A stretch of DNA of 64,000 bases from Pseudoalteromonas sp. S16_S37 (GCF_014694405.1 NZ_JAAUWV010000016.1:1-64000), one strand, 5' to 3'. Shown: positions 10,801 through 20,357, counted from the stretch's first letter. Program-made: numbers and translations. The notes: generated by a model not told the origin, from the sequence alone.

Positions 10801-10880
10801 AAATAAAGCTCTATGTCATCAGCGAAGGCCGTTTTAGTTATGAAAAGCAAAATGCAAACTAACAGTTTCTTCATCTTCAT
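7818..10880 (-). CDS. pilY1: type IV pilus tip adhesin/assembly protein PilY1
   Basis: PilY1 is a secreted pilus-tip protein needed for pilus extension, surface attachment and surface sensing. The 1020-residue product has a signal peptide ending near AFADDIE, an N-terminal von Willebrand A domain with the MIDAS motif DTSGSM (44-49), and a C-terminal PilY1 beta-propeller (about 480-950). Aspartate-rich loops such as DINQDQKVNGEDK look like calcium sites. It overlaps pilX by one base (TAATG) and pilE by 11 bases. The ATG at the overlap is preferred; a second ATG follows two codons later. Confidence 0.93.
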   Translation of the reverse strand: MKMKKLLVCILLFITKTAFADDIELYLKRNVNAPQTPKVMIIFDTSGSMAFSSITGDSCGYDYGLNRYILCPDNRLGVAKNAIAKLINDNADIDFGLMRFNGSNGGYILAGLGANRSTILSQVSSLEANGATPLSETLWESYLYLSGRTRYYSWFWPSADQDTSVERYGHYISPFEAIANDPNVCGSSANVIIMTDGEPSNDSDSDLSIISEYLATFSILPTTLHSSYLPALAEVIHQRDDLYTLRGGSVKDRGRVYTIGFGTGMDADGIEILEKTAELGGGVYTQANTASELSEALKNQLDNIRELNDSFTSPSIATSSSDQTQSGKALYYTMFLASPNARWQGNLKKLEFSNNNVVDMHGAAALDENGLIKAGATTFWSESGSQDGNSVKRGGVNERLQKQSQRTIYSDYGSGVLREFSAAEGKRQYRKWKTFADKLNIGNISGPKKRNVEQLINWVYGQDVDDEDKDGDTNERRETIFGDPLHSKPVTMDYGNGDIRVIVGTNAGLLHMFKDEGKTVSESWAFIPEDLFDILHSTRVSKADTKLYGMDGPLTVYFHDINQDQKVNGEDKVWLFAGMRRGGNRYYAFDITTPDSPTLLWGGPIVGGTDGDFKELAQTWSKPQVTFIEKQGNSPVLIFAAGYDTNKDSNGKSLDSVGRGIFIVDAKTGTLVWSLTPKTGFKGKHSIPGDVEVLDSNYDGYTDRLYFADTGGDVWRVDMPGANPNDADTKWTHFKLAELADVGATGDRRFFYKPAVANTYFSKVTRTTVSGTTFKTRKDTPYEAILLGSGNRSRPTLNGVRDYLFMIRDENTVTQSFQSNVPEPIKINNLMDISNDPFAAKLSDLDGFTDVEVTLGSFHGWKYALSANEKSLASPTVVGGVAYFTSFTPPATVSRCEASAGTGGLYAFHLHYGTQVYDKLKYETTPVVPDTPKKYVSCENGSGTDCETVVRMVGPAIKKSEGSGQGKGPVVGTPWKAAGIVTEAQPVVINGKVNLIREQVDFGLKTRQMFIYKKEENDEK

Positions 10881-11350
10881 TAGCGCCCTTCTTCTATGCT
10901 AATCATTTCTTGACCAATACCTGTGACAACTGTCATTGTATGCTGAGATTTACTGCCATAGGTAATTTTGGTTTCCAACTGAGTCATGTTACAGATAAGC
11001 CCTGATGTATATGAGTACGACCTAGGACAATTCAGTTCCAACGGCCCATTGTTTAAGCTCGTCACGGTATTGACCGTGCCGTTTAAACCATTGAAGCTGT
11101 TTCCTGAAGCAAGCTGCGCTTTACTGCGTGTAAATAAGCTCTCGGCACCTAAAGCCGTTTGCGTAGCAATCGCCCTTTGCACCTCGCCCATCAATACACT
11201 GTCGGCTTCTTCACGCTCTTGTGCGGCATTGGTGATTTTTAAGTCCAAGCTACTGGTACTCATTAAAGTAACTGCAATTGCGCTGACAGCCACTATCATG
11301 ATCATGGCACTGATCAGTACAATACCTTGTTGTTTTTTTATAGACGCCAT
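10880..11350 (-). CDS. pilX: minor pilin-like protein PilX
   Basis: This 156-residue protein has the PilX N-terminal pattern: a basic start (MASIKKQQG) running straight into a long hydrophobic helix (IVLISAMIMIVAVSAIAVTL) without the classical FTLIE motif, and then a small globular domain. In P. aeruginosa, PilX is a core minor pilin that, with PilV, PilW and PilE, initiates assembly and carries PilY1 to the tip. It overlaps pilW by 13 bases and pilY1 by one base, which indicates tight co-translation. Confidence 0.88.
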   Translation of the reverse strand: MASIKKQQGIVLISAMIMIVAVSAIAVTLMSTSSLDLKITNAAQEREEADSVLMGEVQRAIATQTALGAESLFTRSKAQLASGNSFNGLNGTVNTVTSLNNGPLELNCPRSYSYTSGLICNMTQLETKITYGSKSQHTMTVVTGIGQEMISIEEGR

Positions 11351-12333
11351 GCGATTGTTCCCATGTTATTTAGCCTCACAGTGGTTGAAAATACAGTGCG
11401 ACGAAAATTGTCAGTTACGGTATGCACGCGCTTGTCGGGATCTGAACCTAGGGTATAGGTGCGATTTTTTAGCTCTAAATCAGCATCAGGCTCTAAAGCA
11501 CGAACCAAAACAAAAATTTGTACAGTTAAAATGCCATTTAAACGTTCCCAATCAGATGCTGTCATATCTTGTGTACTGCGATAACTGTCCACGCGATAAT
11601 CTGCATCCGTATCTAAACCAAATACAAAGCGAATATCCTCAACACCTTCCATCACGACTTCAACACGCATTCCTCCATCTACCGTTAAGCGCTTACGTGC
11701 TAGCACTGGAATTACAAGCTTTTGATCTCTAATGGTGACTTCCTGCTCAGTCACATAATAAACATGATGACTGTAAGGCCAAAGTGTGGAGTTAACCGTA
11801 GGCAATGCTGTTTTTTTCACCCCTGATGTGAAAACAGCTTTTTCTTGATCGGCAATAAAATAGTAACGATTGCTAGCCATATCATCGCTCTTGGCCAACC
11901 GCTTGCCTTCTAAAAACTTAAACTGCACTACATCGGTGTTTTTCTTAGCGTTTGATATACAGTTGAGCACATCGCTGCTGGTGGCAAGCGTGGCAAAAAC
12001 CGAGCGAAAGTTAGTTGGGTCAACACTTGGAAAACTGCCATTATTTATGCCACCAAAGCAATCGCCTCTGGGATTTGCAATACCATCAGCCATAGTGACA
12101 TTGGTTTCGCTGAAGCCTTCTTCATAAAAAGTCCCCCAAAACCCCACTTGCTCAATATCGCGTTTTAAAATATCTAAAGTCAGTCGCCCTGTTTCTTGCA
12201 TTTCACCGATAACCATCGTATCTCGAGTGGTGACTTTCATACTGACATATGTCGCCCCCACACCGCCTAAGATGAGCACTCCTATAAACATCGCAATAAG
12301 TAGCTCAACGATAGAAAAGCCTTTATTAAACAT
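11338..12333 (-). CDS. pilW: minor pilin PilW
   Basis: This is a 331-residue minor pilin with cleavage motif KGFSIVELLIAM, a hydrophobic N-terminal helix and a long C-terminal globular domain. It contains CFGG and NCISN cysteines and ends in the family-typical FRRTVFSTTVRLNN stretch. Large size distinguishes PilW from the other minor pilins. It begins three bases after pilV and overlaps pilX by 13 bases. The predicted role is a core component of the initiating minor pilin complex. Confidence 0.9.
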   Translation of the reverse strand: MFNKGFSIVELLIAMFIGVLILGGVGATYVSMKVTTRDTMVIGEMQETGRLTLDILKRDIEQVGFWGTFYEEGFSETNVTMADGIANPRGDCFGGINNGSFPSVDPTNFRSVFATLATSSDVLNCISNAKKNTDVVQFKFLEGKRLAKSDDMASNRYYFIADQEKAVFTSGVKKTALPTVNSTLWPYSHHVYYVTEQEVTIRDQKLVIPVLARKRLTVDGGMRVEVVMEGVEDIRFVFGLDTDADYRVDSYRSTQDMTASDWERLNGILTVQIFVLVRALEPDADLELKNRTYTLGSDPDKRVHTVTDNFRRTVFSTTVRLNNMGTIAWRL

Positions 12334-12336
12334 GTA

Positions 12337-12894
12337 TTAGGCCCTCAAAAGAATGTAGCTATTGAGCACCACCAAACGACGTTTATCATTTTTGATACCA
12401 CAGTTAATAGCTTGATTATCTGCACTTGCTTTCATCGCTTGCCTGCCTTGCCATGCCACCACTACTTCAACATTAAAACCACGATTACGGGTACCACCAA
12501 CAACGGTTGGGGTAATACATACCGTGGTATTGTCTAACGAGCCGGTATTCTCTCGAGCACGTATGGCTTGACGCCAGTGTTCAATATCCGTTGCCGCAAT
12601 CGCAGCGGCATTACATTGGTCACTAAAGCAACGGGTGACGGGGTTTAGAGCTGTTTTACTATTGAACACTACTTTGTAGTTAGCACTAATTGCTTGTGTG
12701 TCATTCACTCGCAGCCGTTGCATTATATCGTTGGCAAGAGCAATGGCTGCGGCGCGCTGCATCGCGTCAAAACTTGCTTGTTTTGCCTTGGCTTGTAACG
12801 CCACAGCACCTAGCAACCCAAAGCTAAGCACCATAAACGCTATCAAGACTTCTATCAGCGTAAAGCCTTTGCTGTTGGCGGCTTTCATTAGCAT
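12337..12894 (-). CDS. pilV: minor pilin PilV
   Basis: This 185-residue type IV pilin-like protein is processed at SKGFTLIEVLIAF and has a long hydrophobic helix with the PilV-typical LGAVALQAKA. Four cysteines follow in the globular part. It is the first gene of the minor pilin operon. GAAGG sits six bases before the first ATG, which decides the start. The 99 bases upstream hold a TATAAC box and two LytTR-type repeats, so this is probably the controlled promoter of the operon. Confidence 0.9.
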   Translation of the reverse strand: MLMKAANSKGFTLIEVLIAFMVLSFGLLGAVALQAKAKQASFDAMQRAAAIALANDIMQRLRVNDTQAISANYKVVFNSKTALNPVTRCFSDQCNAAAIAATDIEHWRQAIRARENTGSLDNTTVCITPTVVGGTRNRGFNVEVVVAWQGRQAMKASADNQAINCGIKNDKRRLVVLNSYILLRA

Positions 12895-12912
12895 GTCTAA
12901 CCTTCAGATAAA

Positions 12913-12994
12913 GTTATATAGACTTAGCGTACAAAAAGGTAGGAAATAAACAAGGCTATTGACCCATGAATGGTAGATATTGCCGATAAACGGT
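12913..12994 (-). promoter_or_regulatory. candidate LytTR-controlled promoter of the pilVWXY1E operon
   Basis: On the minus strand, ACCGTTTAT (12986-12994) fits the LytTR consensus [TA][AC][CA]GTTN[AG][TG] at every position. A second copy, ACCATTCAT (12966-12974), fits at eight of nine. They are direct repeats with an 11-base spacer, about two helical turns centre to centre. The -10-like TATAAC lies at 12913-12918 with no good -35, as expected for an activated promoter, and the repeats would be centred near -64 and -84. The first repeat begins one base into the regulator's stop codon. Confidence 0.6.
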
Positions 12995-13659
12995 CAATTG
13001 CTGGATTTTATTGCCTTTGCAGCACGGCGGCTCACTGCGATCTGCTCTGGAAAACCTTCTACCGACACAAAGTAACCACCGTCATTATTGACCAGCGCCT
13101 TCATGGCACTGCGTTTAACTAAGGTATTTCGATGAACTTGTACAAAATGTTCAGGGTAGCGTTCAGATAGTTGTTTCAGGCTGGTCTCTATGATGGCCTG
13201 TCCTGCACGAAAATAGAGTTGCGTGTATTTATCGTCAGCTCGCGCGACGAGTATCTCTCTCACCTCAACCCAGCGAGTCTGATTGCCAAGGGTATATTGA
13301 ATTTTTGGTGGAAATAAGTGTTGTAACAACTGGTGTAATTCGCTTTGCTCTATTGGTTTAACCAAGTATCCACTGGCAAACACACCAAAAGCATCCAACG
13401 CATATTGTGGATGCGCAGTTACAAAAATAATCTTAGGTATTGCGGGTAAAGAATTGATACGCTTTGCCAATTCTAGACCAGATATCTCGGGCATACTGAT
13501 ATCTAAAAATATCAATTGCGGCTGATGTTGGACTATTAATGTCATCACTTCATCGGGCTTGCCCGTTTGCGCGATACATTCAAACTCTGCAAATGAGGCG
13601 AGTAACCTTTTGATCCGCTGACGAGCCAGAGGCTCATCATCAACAATCATGTACTTCAT
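12994..13659 (-). CDS. LytTR-family response regulator, AlgR-like
   Basis: This 221-residue response regulator has an N-terminal receiver domain (1-115) with phospho-acceptor Asp53 in FLDISMP, and a C-terminal LytTR DNA-binding domain (about 118-218) with the family motif VQVHRNTLV. The stop is followed by candidate LytTR sites and then the pilin operon. Its start overlaps the kinase gene by four bases (ATGA). In P. aeruginosa the related AlgR, with FimS/AlgZ, activates the fimU-pilVWXY1Y2E operon from a distant locus. I infer the same role here in cis. Confidence 0.88.
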   Translation of the reverse strand: MKYMIVDDEPLARQRIKRLLASFAEFECIAQTGKPDEVMTLIVQHQPQLIFLDISMPEISGLELAKRINSLPAIPKIIFVTAHPQYALDAFGVFASGYLVKPIEQSELHQLLQHLFPPKIQYTLGNQTRWVEVREILVARADDKYTQLYFRAGQAIIETSLKQLSERYPEHFVQVHRNTLVKRSAMKALVNNDGGYFVSVEGFPEQIAVSRRAAKAIKSSN

Positions 13660-14681
13660 GAAACACCTACCAATGGCAGCGTCAAGCGGACGATATAGCG
13701 ATCACCCACGACCTCTGTATGTAAACCTGCTTTGGCCCCAAAGTGCAATGCTAACCTAGCTCGGATATTTTTCAGCGCCAGCCCGTTCCCTTGAGGCTGG
13801 TATGACTGAGAATACGCATAGCTATTGCTTATTTCAAGCTCAATAAATGCCTCACTGTGCGTCAATTTGATGTTTATTTGTGTCGCACCTGAATTACCTT
13901 CAACACCATGTACTATGGCGTTTTCAAGCAAAGGTTGTATCGTCAAAACGGGCAGTTGAACATCGGGAATATTTTGTGGTAATTGCCAGTCAATGGCTAA
14001 GCGTTCGGCAAATCGCCACTGCTCTAGTTCCAAATATCGCCTAGCTAATTGCAGTTCAGCGGCTAATGAATTGAGTTGCTGTACATGCATTGTTGCTTTA
14101 CATAACTGAGCTAAGGTGATCACCGCTTGCTCTGCAGCATGTACATCTAACTGGGTCAGTTCGGCAATTGTGTTCAAGCTGTTGTACAAAAAATGCGGCC
14201 GAATTCGAGCACTGAGCGCCTCTAGCTCTACTTTTGACAAAGTCTCTACGGTTTGAAGCTTATCTAAAAAAATCGTCATAGTGTGGATAAACAATAACGA
14301 CACAAATAAGCAAATAGTCATATTTTTGAATAAGAATGACCAATCAATATGTGGTTCTTGCTCAGGGAACAAAAAAGTAATAATGAGGCTGAGCATGCCA
14401 GTAATGGCTGCAAAGGTTGCAACGATTAATATTACTTGGCGATACATGCCATATTGGCACAAATACGCTCTCAGCACATAAAGCGCGCTAAAACCAACGG
14501 CGCTCACAGTATGGACAAACAAGCTAAACATGCCGAGGCGAACCCAAACATTTTCATAACTCATTGGTGCAAATGCTAATACAAAGGCAAGAATTTGCGA
14601 GGTGACAAGCATAGCAAGTACACCTCTAGGTGTGATAATGGTAGGCAGCAGCTGAGATGTTAAATCACTCGACTTAAACAT
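13656..14681 (-). CDS. LytS/FimS-like sensor histidine kinase
   Basis: This 341-residue membrane histidine kinase of the LytS/AlgZ type has four hydrophobic helices in the first 140 residues (about 20-40, 50-72, 82-105 and 118-138). The His_kinase motif follows with His163 in RPHFLYNSLN, then the N-box QPLLENAIVHG and a G-box GNGLALKNI. There is almost no periplasmic domain. It overlaps the LytTR regulator gene by four bases and lies 18 bases after ispH. Context points to control of type IV pili. Confidence 0.87.
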   Translation of the reverse strand: MFKSSDLTSQLLPTIITPRGVLAMLVTSQILAFVLAFAPMSYENVWVRLGMFSLFVHTVSAVGFSALYVLRAYLCQYGMYRQVILIVATFAAITGMLSLIITFLFPEQEPHIDWSFLFKNMTICLFVSLLFIHTMTIFLDKLQTVETLSKVELEALSARIRPHFLYNSLNTIAELTQLDVHAAEQAVITLAQLCKATMHVQQLNSLAAELQLARRYLELEQWRFAERLAIDWQLPQNIPDVQLPVLTIQPLLENAIVHGVEGNSGATQINIKLTHSEAFIELEISNSYAYSQSYQPQGNGLALKNIRARLALHFGAKAGLHTEVVGDRYIVRLTLPLVGVS

Positions 14682-14699
14682 ATTAATCCGCCAATAGAC

Positions 14700-15629
14700 T
14701 TATCTAAGCTCTACAGGTACAGCGAAGACCACGTTTTCTACTTCGCCTGGGTTTTCAGTTACAGTTTTACCACCTAACTCTTTGAGTTTACTTATCACTT
14801 GTTGAACCAGAACCTCTGGAGCAGATGCGCCAGCTGTAACACCAACCGACTTAACATCACTAAACCATTGTGTTTCAACGCTTTGTGCATCATCGATTAG
14901 GTAAGCTTTCGTGCCCATTTTATCTGCAAGCTCTCTCAATCTATTTGAGTTCGAGCTATTTTTCGCGCCTACAACAAGCAATACATCCACTTTGTCAGCT
15001 AAGTCTCTTACTGCATCTTGTCTGTTTTGAGTGGCATAGCAAATGTCATCTTTTCGAGGTCCATGGATCTGCGGGAATTTCGCACGCAACGCGTCAATTA
15101 CATCTGCTGTATCATCAACCGATAAGGTAGTTTGGCTACAGTAAAATAGATTTTCTGCGTTCTTCACCTGCAAGTTAGCAACATCTTCTGGGGTTTCAAC
15201 CAGATAAATTCCACCATTGGGATTATCGTATTGCCCCATTGTGCCTTCTACTTCTGGATGACCATGGTGACCTATCAACACGCACTCAGTACCTTTGCGG
15301 CTTGCTCGCGTAACTTCCATATGTACTTTAGTTACTAGCGGGCATGTGGCATCAAATACTTTAAGTTCACGGCGCTTAGCCTCTTGACGTACTTGCTGAG
15401 ATACACCATGAGCACTGAAAATAACTATGCTATCGTCAGGCACTTGATGCAGCTCTTCTACAAACACTGCACCGCGTTTGCGCAAACCATCAACCACATA
15501 TTTGTTATGAACAACTTCATGACGAACATAAATAGGCTTTTCAAAAATATCTAAGGCTCGTTCAACAATGCTGATAGCACGGTCAACACCAGCACAAAAA
15601 CCTCTTGGGTTTGCTAGCAAAATATCCAT
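14700..15629 (-). CDS. ispH: 4-hydroxy-3-methylbut-2-enyl diphosphate reductase IspH
   Basis: IspH is the last enzyme of the MEP isoprenoid pathway. It uses an iron-sulfur cluster to reduce HMBPP to IPP and DMAPP. The 309-residue sequence shows the three cluster-ligand cysteines in RGFCAGV (Cys12), DATCPLV (Cys96) and DDICYAT (Cys197), plus the conserved [12 protein letters not shown]. It shares one base with fkpB and is the last gene of the ribF-ileS-lspA-fkpB-ispH unit also found in E. coli. Confidence 0.97.
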   Translation of the reverse strand: MDILLANPRGFCAGVDRAISIVERALDIFEKPIYVRHEVVHNKYVVDGLRKRGAVFVEELHQVPDDSIVIFSAHGVSQQVRQEAKRRELKVFDATCPLVTKVHMEVTRASRKGTECVLIGHHGHPEVEGTMGQYDNPNGGIYLVETPEDVANLQVKNAENLFYCSQTTLSVDDTADVIDALRAKFPQIHGPRKDDICYATQNRQDAVRDLADKVDVLLVVGAKNSSNSNRLRELADKMGTKAYLIDDAQSVETQWFSDVKSVGVTAGASAPEVLVQQVISKLKELGGKTVTENPGEVENVVFAVPVELR

Positions 15630-16069
15630 CAGTTCTTAACCTCTAGAATTTCAACTTCAAAGGTCACAGGCTGACCAGCTAAAGGATGATTAAAGTCAAC
15701 GGTCACAGAGTCACCCGCGACATCACGGATAAGACCAGGAAGCTCAGTACCATCAGGCTGTGTAAAAGCAATAATATTCCCGACTTTAGCAGGCGCATCA
15801 GCACCAAATTTACTGCGCTCTAGGTAATAGATGTTGTCAGGGTTTGGATGACCAAATGCATCTTCGGGCTGCAAATCAAACGATTTGCTTTCACCTGCTT
15901 TTAGGCCTAACAAACACTTTTCAAAGTTTTCTGTCAGGCTGCCATCACCCATAAACAACTTAGCAGGCTTATTATGGACCTTTGTTGAATCTGCAGCAGA
16001 GCCATCTTCCAATTTAATTGAAAAGTGAAACACGACTTCAGATTGCGGACCAATCACTTGCTCACTCAT
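15629..16069 (-). CDS. fkpB: FKBP-type peptidyl-prolyl isomerase FkpB (SlpA)
   Basis: This 146-residue SlyD/FkpB-type prolyl isomerase has an FKBP fold ([19 protein letters not shown]) interrupted by an insert-in-flap domain with [21 protein letters not shown]. It lacks the histidine-rich tail of SlyD, and its place between lspA and ispH supports FkpB. It overlaps lspA by four bases and ispH by one, so the three are probably co-translated. It is cytoplasmic and its substrates are not defined. Confidence 0.93.
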   Translation of the reverse strand: MSEQVIGPQSEVVFHFSIKLEDGSAADSTKVHNKPAKLFMGDGSLTENFEKCLLGLKAGESKSFDLQPEDAFGHPNPDNIYYLERSKFGADAPAKVGNIIAFTQPDGTELPGLIRDVAGDSVTVDFNHPLAGQPVTFEVEILEVKN

Positions 16070-16566
16070 GCTTTTTTCTCCTGCGCTTTATCGCCTTTAA
16101 AGGCATCAAAAATTAACAAACCTGCGCCACCAACAATCGCCATATCTGCCACGTTAAACGCCGGATAGTGCCAATTTTGGTAGTAGAAGTGCAAAAAGTC
16201 GATGACATAACCATGGATCAATCTGTCTATCAGGTTACCTAGTGCACCCGCCAACACCATTGCGTAAGCGCTACACAACACCCAGTTACGCGCCGAGAGC
16301 TTTTTCAACCAGTATAGTAAGAGTGAGCTGATCGCAATCGCTATGGTGCTTAGAAACCAGCGTTGCCAACCACCTGCTTCACTTAAAAAACTAAATGCCG
16401 CGCCGTAGTTATGCATGTATGTAAGGTTAAAAAATGGCAGGATCTCTATTGATTCATAGAGCTCCATATTTGCAATTACAACTGCTTTGGTTACATAGTC
16501 TACTGCAAATAGCAGTAGACTCAGCCATAACCAGACTAAACCACTTTTTTGAGTTGTGTTAGTCAC
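16066..16566 (-). CDS. lspA: lipoprotein signal peptidase LspA
   Basis: LspA is the inner-membrane aspartyl peptidase that removes signal peptides from prolipoproteins. The 166-residue protein has four hydrophobic helices. The catalytic aspartates are in GALGNLIDRL and FNVADMAI, both intact. The motif YNYGAAFSFL-like stretch (MHNYGAAFSFL) is also conserved. It starts nine bases after ileS and overlaps fkpB by four bases. BamD and other lipoproteins are its expected substrates. Confidence 0.96.
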   Translation of the reverse strand: MTNTTQKSGLVWLWLSLLLFAVDYVTKAVVIANMELYESIEILPFFNLTYMHNYGAAFSFLSEAGGWQRWFLSTIAIAISSLLLYWLKKLSARNWVLCSAYAMVLAGALGNLIDRLIHGYVIDFLHFYYQNWHYPAFNVADMAIVGGAGLLIFDAFKGDKAQEKKA

Positions 16567-16575
16567 GTATTGCTC

Positions 16576-19401
16576 CTATGCGAACTGACGTTCTTCGCCT
16601 TCACCATCAACATTGCTTACACAACGTCCACACAGTTCAGCATGCGCTTCATGTTGTCCTACATCATCACAGTAGTGCCAACAACGCTCACATTTAGCCG
16701 CTTGTGTTGCATTAATGGCAATGTATAAACCGTCAATTTCAGTTGAAATCGCGCCTTCTGGCTTCGCATTTACTACTTCAACAACGGCTTTAGATGTCAG
16801 CAATACAAAACGCAATTCATCACCGATTTTCTGTAGTGACTCAGCTAAATCGCCGCCTGTGTATAACGTCACTTCAGCTTGTAATGTTGCACCTATCAGC
16901 TCTTCTTTACGTGCACTTTCTAGTACTCGGTTCACTTCATCACGAACTTCTAGCAGGTTTTGCCAGTATTCGTTGTTCAATGCACCTTCAGTCACATCTG
17001 TAAGACCGCTGTACCATACGTCAGTAAATACAAACTCATCGCGCTCACCAGGTAGAACTTCCCAGATCTCTTGTGCCGTAAAGCTCATGATTGGCGCCAT
17101 CCAACGAGTCATTGCTTCTGCGATATGATAAAGGGCAGATTGACACGAACGACGCGCGTGGCTATCGCTCTTCGCCGTGTACTGACGGTCTTTAATAACA
17201 TCAAGGTAGAATGAACCCAACTCGCCTGTACAGAAGTTCATTAGCTTTTGTGTTACGACTAACATCTGGTAGTTATCGTACGCATTGATGATTTCGCTCT
17301 GCAGTGCTGCAGCACGAGCCACAATCCAACGGTCTAGCTCAACCATATCTTCCACAGCAACTAAGTCAGTCGCGGGGTTAAAACCACTTAGGTTAGCCAG
17401 TAAGTAACGGCTGGTGTTACGAATACGACGGTAGCGATCAGCTGCGCGTTTGAAGATTTCGTCTGAAACCGTCATTTCCGCAGTGTAATCTGTCGATGCA
17501 ACCCACAAACGTAAGATGTCGGCACCTAGTTTGTTCATCACGTTTTGCGGAGAGATAACGTTACCCAAAGACTTTGACATCTTGCGGCCATTTTCATCTA
17601 CCGTAAAACCATGCGTTAACACTTGACGATAAGGTGCGTGACCGTTAATTGCGACCGACGTCATCATTGATGACATAAACCAGCCACGGTGTTGATCTGA
17701 GCCTTCAAGGTAAAGATCAGCCGGACCAGTCAAGTCTTCACGGGCATCAACAACACATGCGTGTGTCACACCTGAGTCAAACCACACATCGAGTGTATCG
17801 AGCACTTTTACAAATTGCTCAGCGTCATCGCCAAGTAACGTTGCAGGCTCTAAGTCATACCATGCTTGAATGCCTTTTTCTTCAACCAACTTAGCTACTT
17901 GCTCAATAAGCGCTTTGGTATTTGGATGAAGCGCGCCGGTGTCTTTATCTACAAATAGCGCAATTGGCACACCCCACGTACGTTGACGAGAAATACACCA
18001 ATCTGGGCGGCCTTCAACCATGTTAGCAATACGGTTTTCGCCCCATTCAGGGATCCACTGCGTTTTGCCAATTTCAGCTAATGAGTCTTTACGTAAATTA
18101 GCTTGATCCATGCTTACAAACCATTGTGGTGTTGCACGGAAAATAATTGGCGTTTTGTGGCGCCAGCAATGTGGGTAGCTGTGTTGAAGCGCATGGTGGT
18201 GCATCAAAACACCTTTCTCCGTTAGTAACTCAACAATGCTCGCATTTGCTTTAAATACATGTTGGCCTGCAAAAATAGGGGTATCAGGTAAAAAGACACC
18301 ATTTGCACCTACTGGATTTGCCACTTCTAGGCCATACGCTAGACCTGCCGAGAAATCCTCAGGACCGTGACCAGGTGCAGTATGAACAATACCAGTACCA
18401 GAGTCTGTTGTTACATGGTCACCCAAAATTACAGGTACATCCATTTCTAAGAACGGGTGTGCCACTCGTAAGTTTTCAAGAGCTTCACCTTTTACATAAC
18501 CAAGTACGTGGAAGTGCTTGAAGCCAAAACGGTCCATGGCATCTTTAACTAGCTCAGAACCTAGGATAATACGTTGCTCTTTACCTTCATCTTCTACTTG
18601 TACAAGTGCATATTCCAAACGCGCGTGAACTGCAACAGCACGGTTTGCTGGTAATGTCCAAGGCGTTGTAGTCCAAATAACAGTACTTACTAACCCTTTA
18701 CCCTCATGGCCTGATGCTAAATCAAATGCTTTAATCACCGCATCTTGGTCAACAAAGTCAAAGCGCACATCAATTGCTGGAGATTGCTTATCTTGATATT
18801 CAACTTCCGCCTCAGCAAGTGCAGAACCACAGTCTGTACACCAATGCACAGGTTTAGCACCTTTATGTAAGTGGCCTTTTTCGATAATACGACCCAGCAC
18901 ACGAATAGCATTCGCTTCAAAATCGAAGTTCATGGTCAAGTAAGGCTTATCCCAATCACCCAATACACCTAAGCGTTTAAAATCTGCTTTTTGACCTTCC
19001 ACTTGCTGTGCCGCGTAAGCACGACATTTTTCACGAAACTCAGCAGCAGATACTTTATGACCTGGCTTTCCTACTTTTTTCTCAACTTGCAGTTCAATAG
19101 GCAAACCATGACAGTCCCAACCAGGCACGTATGGCGCGTCAAAATCAGACAATGTTTTCGACTTGATAATAATGTCTTTTAGGATCTTGTTTACAGAGTG
19201 ACCAAGGTGAATATCACCGTTCGCGTATGGAGGACCATCGTGCAAAATAAATGGCTTCTTACCCTTTTTCGCGTCACGAATTCGACCGTATAAATCTTTT
19301 TCATACCAAGCATTAAGCATTTTTGGTTCGCGTTGCGCCAAGTTTCCGCGCATTGGAAACTCAGTTTCCGGTAGATTTAAAGTATGTTTGTAGTCGCTCA
19401 T
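16576..19401 (-). CDS. ileS: isoleucyl-tRNA synthetase
   Basis: This 941-residue class I aminoacyl-tRNA synthetase charges tRNA-Ile. The HIGH-type motif is HLGH (in [11 protein letters not shown]), the KMSKS loop is in [11 protein letters not shown], the CP1 editing domain lies between (about 200-420), and the C-terminal zinc finger has CERCWHYC and CGRC cysteine pairs. This is the bacterial type I enzyme of usual length. It sits 21 bases after ribF and nine before lspA in the conserved operon. Confidence 0.98.
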   Translation of the reverse strand: MSDYKHTLNLPETEFPMRGNLAQREPKMLNAWYEKDLYGRIRDAKKGKKPFILHDGPPYANGDIHLGHSVNKILKDIIIKSKTLSDFDAPYVPGWDCHGLPIELQVEKKVGKPGHKVSAAEFREKCRAYAAQQVEGQKADFKRLGVLGDWDKPYLTMNFDFEANAIRVLGRIIEKGHLHKGAKPVHWCTDCGSALAEAEVEYQDKQSPAIDVRFDFVDQDAVIKAFDLASGHEGKGLVSTVIWTTTPWTLPANRAVAVHARLEYALVQVEDEGKEQRIILGSELVKDAMDRFGFKHFHVLGYVKGEALENLRVAHPFLEMDVPVILGDHVTTDSGTGIVHTAPGHGPEDFSAGLAYGLEVANPVGANGVFLPDTPIFAGQHVFKANASIVELLTEKGVLMHHHALQHSYPHCWRHKTPIIFRATPQWFVSMDQANLRKDSLAEIGKTQWIPEWGENRIANMVEGRPDWCISRQRTWGVPIALFVDKDTGALHPNTKALIEQVAKLVEEKGIQAWYDLEPATLLGDDAEQFVKVLDTLDVWFDSGVTHACVVDAREDLTGPADLYLEGSDQHRGWFMSSMMTSVAINGHAPYRQVLTHGFTVDENGRKMSKSLGNVISPQNVMNKLGADILRLWVASTDYTAEMTVSDEIFKRAADRYRRIRNTSRYLLANLSGFNPATDLVAVEDMVELDRWIVARAAALQSEIINAYDNYQMLVVTQKLMNFCTGELGSFYLDVIKDRQYTAKSDSHARRSCQSALYHIAEAMTRWMAPIMSFTAQEIWEVLPGERDEFVFTDVWYSGLTDVTEGALNNEYWQNLLEVRDEVNRVLESARKEELIGATLQAEVTLYTGGDLAESLQKIGDELRFVLLTSKAVVEVVNAKPEGAISTEIDGLYIAINATQAAKCERCWHYCDDVGQHEAHAELCGRCVSNVDGEGEERQFA

Positions 19402-19422
19402 TTATCCTAGTTTCCGTATCGG

Positions 19423-20349
19423 CTACTTAAAATTAAAACATTGTTTTGCAGCAGCAACATCTTGAGCGATTTGCGCTGTTAGTTGTTCCAATGTATCGAA
19501 TTTTTGCTCATCGCGAAGCTTCTTTATCAGCTCCACTTGCATAAAATGTCCGTAGACATCTTCATCAAAATTAAATAAATGTACTTCAAGCAAAGCTTTT
19601 GTACCATTTAACGTAGGCTTATTCCCCACATTAGCAACGCCTTGGTATTGATTATCGTCAAGCGTCACTTTAACAGCAAATACCCCTCTAACGGGATTTA
19701 CCTGACGTTTAAGCGCTATATTAGCGGTGCGAAAACCTAGCTCCCGTCCTTTTTTCCAACCATGAATTACACGACCAGAAATAGCATAAGTGTGGCCTAG
19801 CATTTCATGCGCTTTATCAAGTTCACCTTGTACCAGTGCTTGCCTAATTAACGTGCTACTCACTCGGTGGTCATCGCGGCGAAAGCTTGCCGTACTTTTT
19901 ACGTGCATATTGTGCACATCGCCAACACGCTTAAGCATGTCGAAATCACCCTGACGGCCTTTACCAAAACGAAAGTCATCACCAACCGTTAACGCTTTTA
20001 CGCCTAATCTGTCTATTAGTACGTGTTTGATAAAAGTCTCGGCATCTTGGCCTGCAAATTTTGCATTAAAACTCACACAAATCACACGCTCAATGCCCAA
20101 CTTAGACAGCAACACCAATTTATCTCTTAAGCGAGTTAATCGAGCGGGTGCATTGTCTTTGGCGAAAAACTCTTGCGGTTGCGGCTCAAAAAGCATGACC
20201 GTACTGGGCAATCCATACTTTTGCGCATCTTGCTTAAGCCCTTTTAATACTTCAACATGGCCAAGGTGCACACCGTCAAAGTTACCAATAGTCAACACGC
20301 AACCAAAATGATGCGCTCGAATATTGTGAATACCTCTGATCAGCTGCAT
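19423..20349 (-). CDS. ribF: bifunctional riboflavin kinase/FMN adenylyltransferase RibF
   Basis: RibF converts riboflavin to FMN and then to FAD. The 308-residue protein has an N-terminal nucleotidyltransferase domain (TIGNFDGVHLGH, with the HxGH motif) and a C-terminal flavokinase domain (about 185-305; GRVIHGWKKGRELGFRTANI). It starts at MQLIRGIHNI. An 80-base gap after murJ holds a TATAAT box (complement of 20390-20395) that probably starts transcription of the ribF-to-ispH unit. Confidence 0.96.
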   Translation of the reverse strand: MQLIRGIHNIRAHHFGCVLTIGNFDGVHLGHVEVLKGLKQDAQKYGLPSTVMLFEPQPQEFFAKDNAPARLTRLRDKLVLLSKLGIERVICVSFNAKFAGQDAETFIKHVLIDRLGVKALTVGDDFRFGKGRQGDFDMLKRVGDVHNMHVKSTASFRRDDHRVSSTLIRQALVQGELDKAHEMLGHTYAISGRVIHGWKKGRELGFRTANIALKRQVNPVRGVFAVKVTLDDNQYQGVANVGNKPTLNGTKALLEVHLFNFDEDVYGHFMQVELIKKLRDEQKFDTLEQLTAQIAQDVAAAKQCFNFK

Positions 20350-20357
20350 AGTATCAA

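Noticed and set aside
10986-11732. 248-codon open frame on the plus strand
   Set aside because: It lies opposite pilX and pilW, whose pilin signatures and overlaps are clear, and its translation has no recognisable domain.
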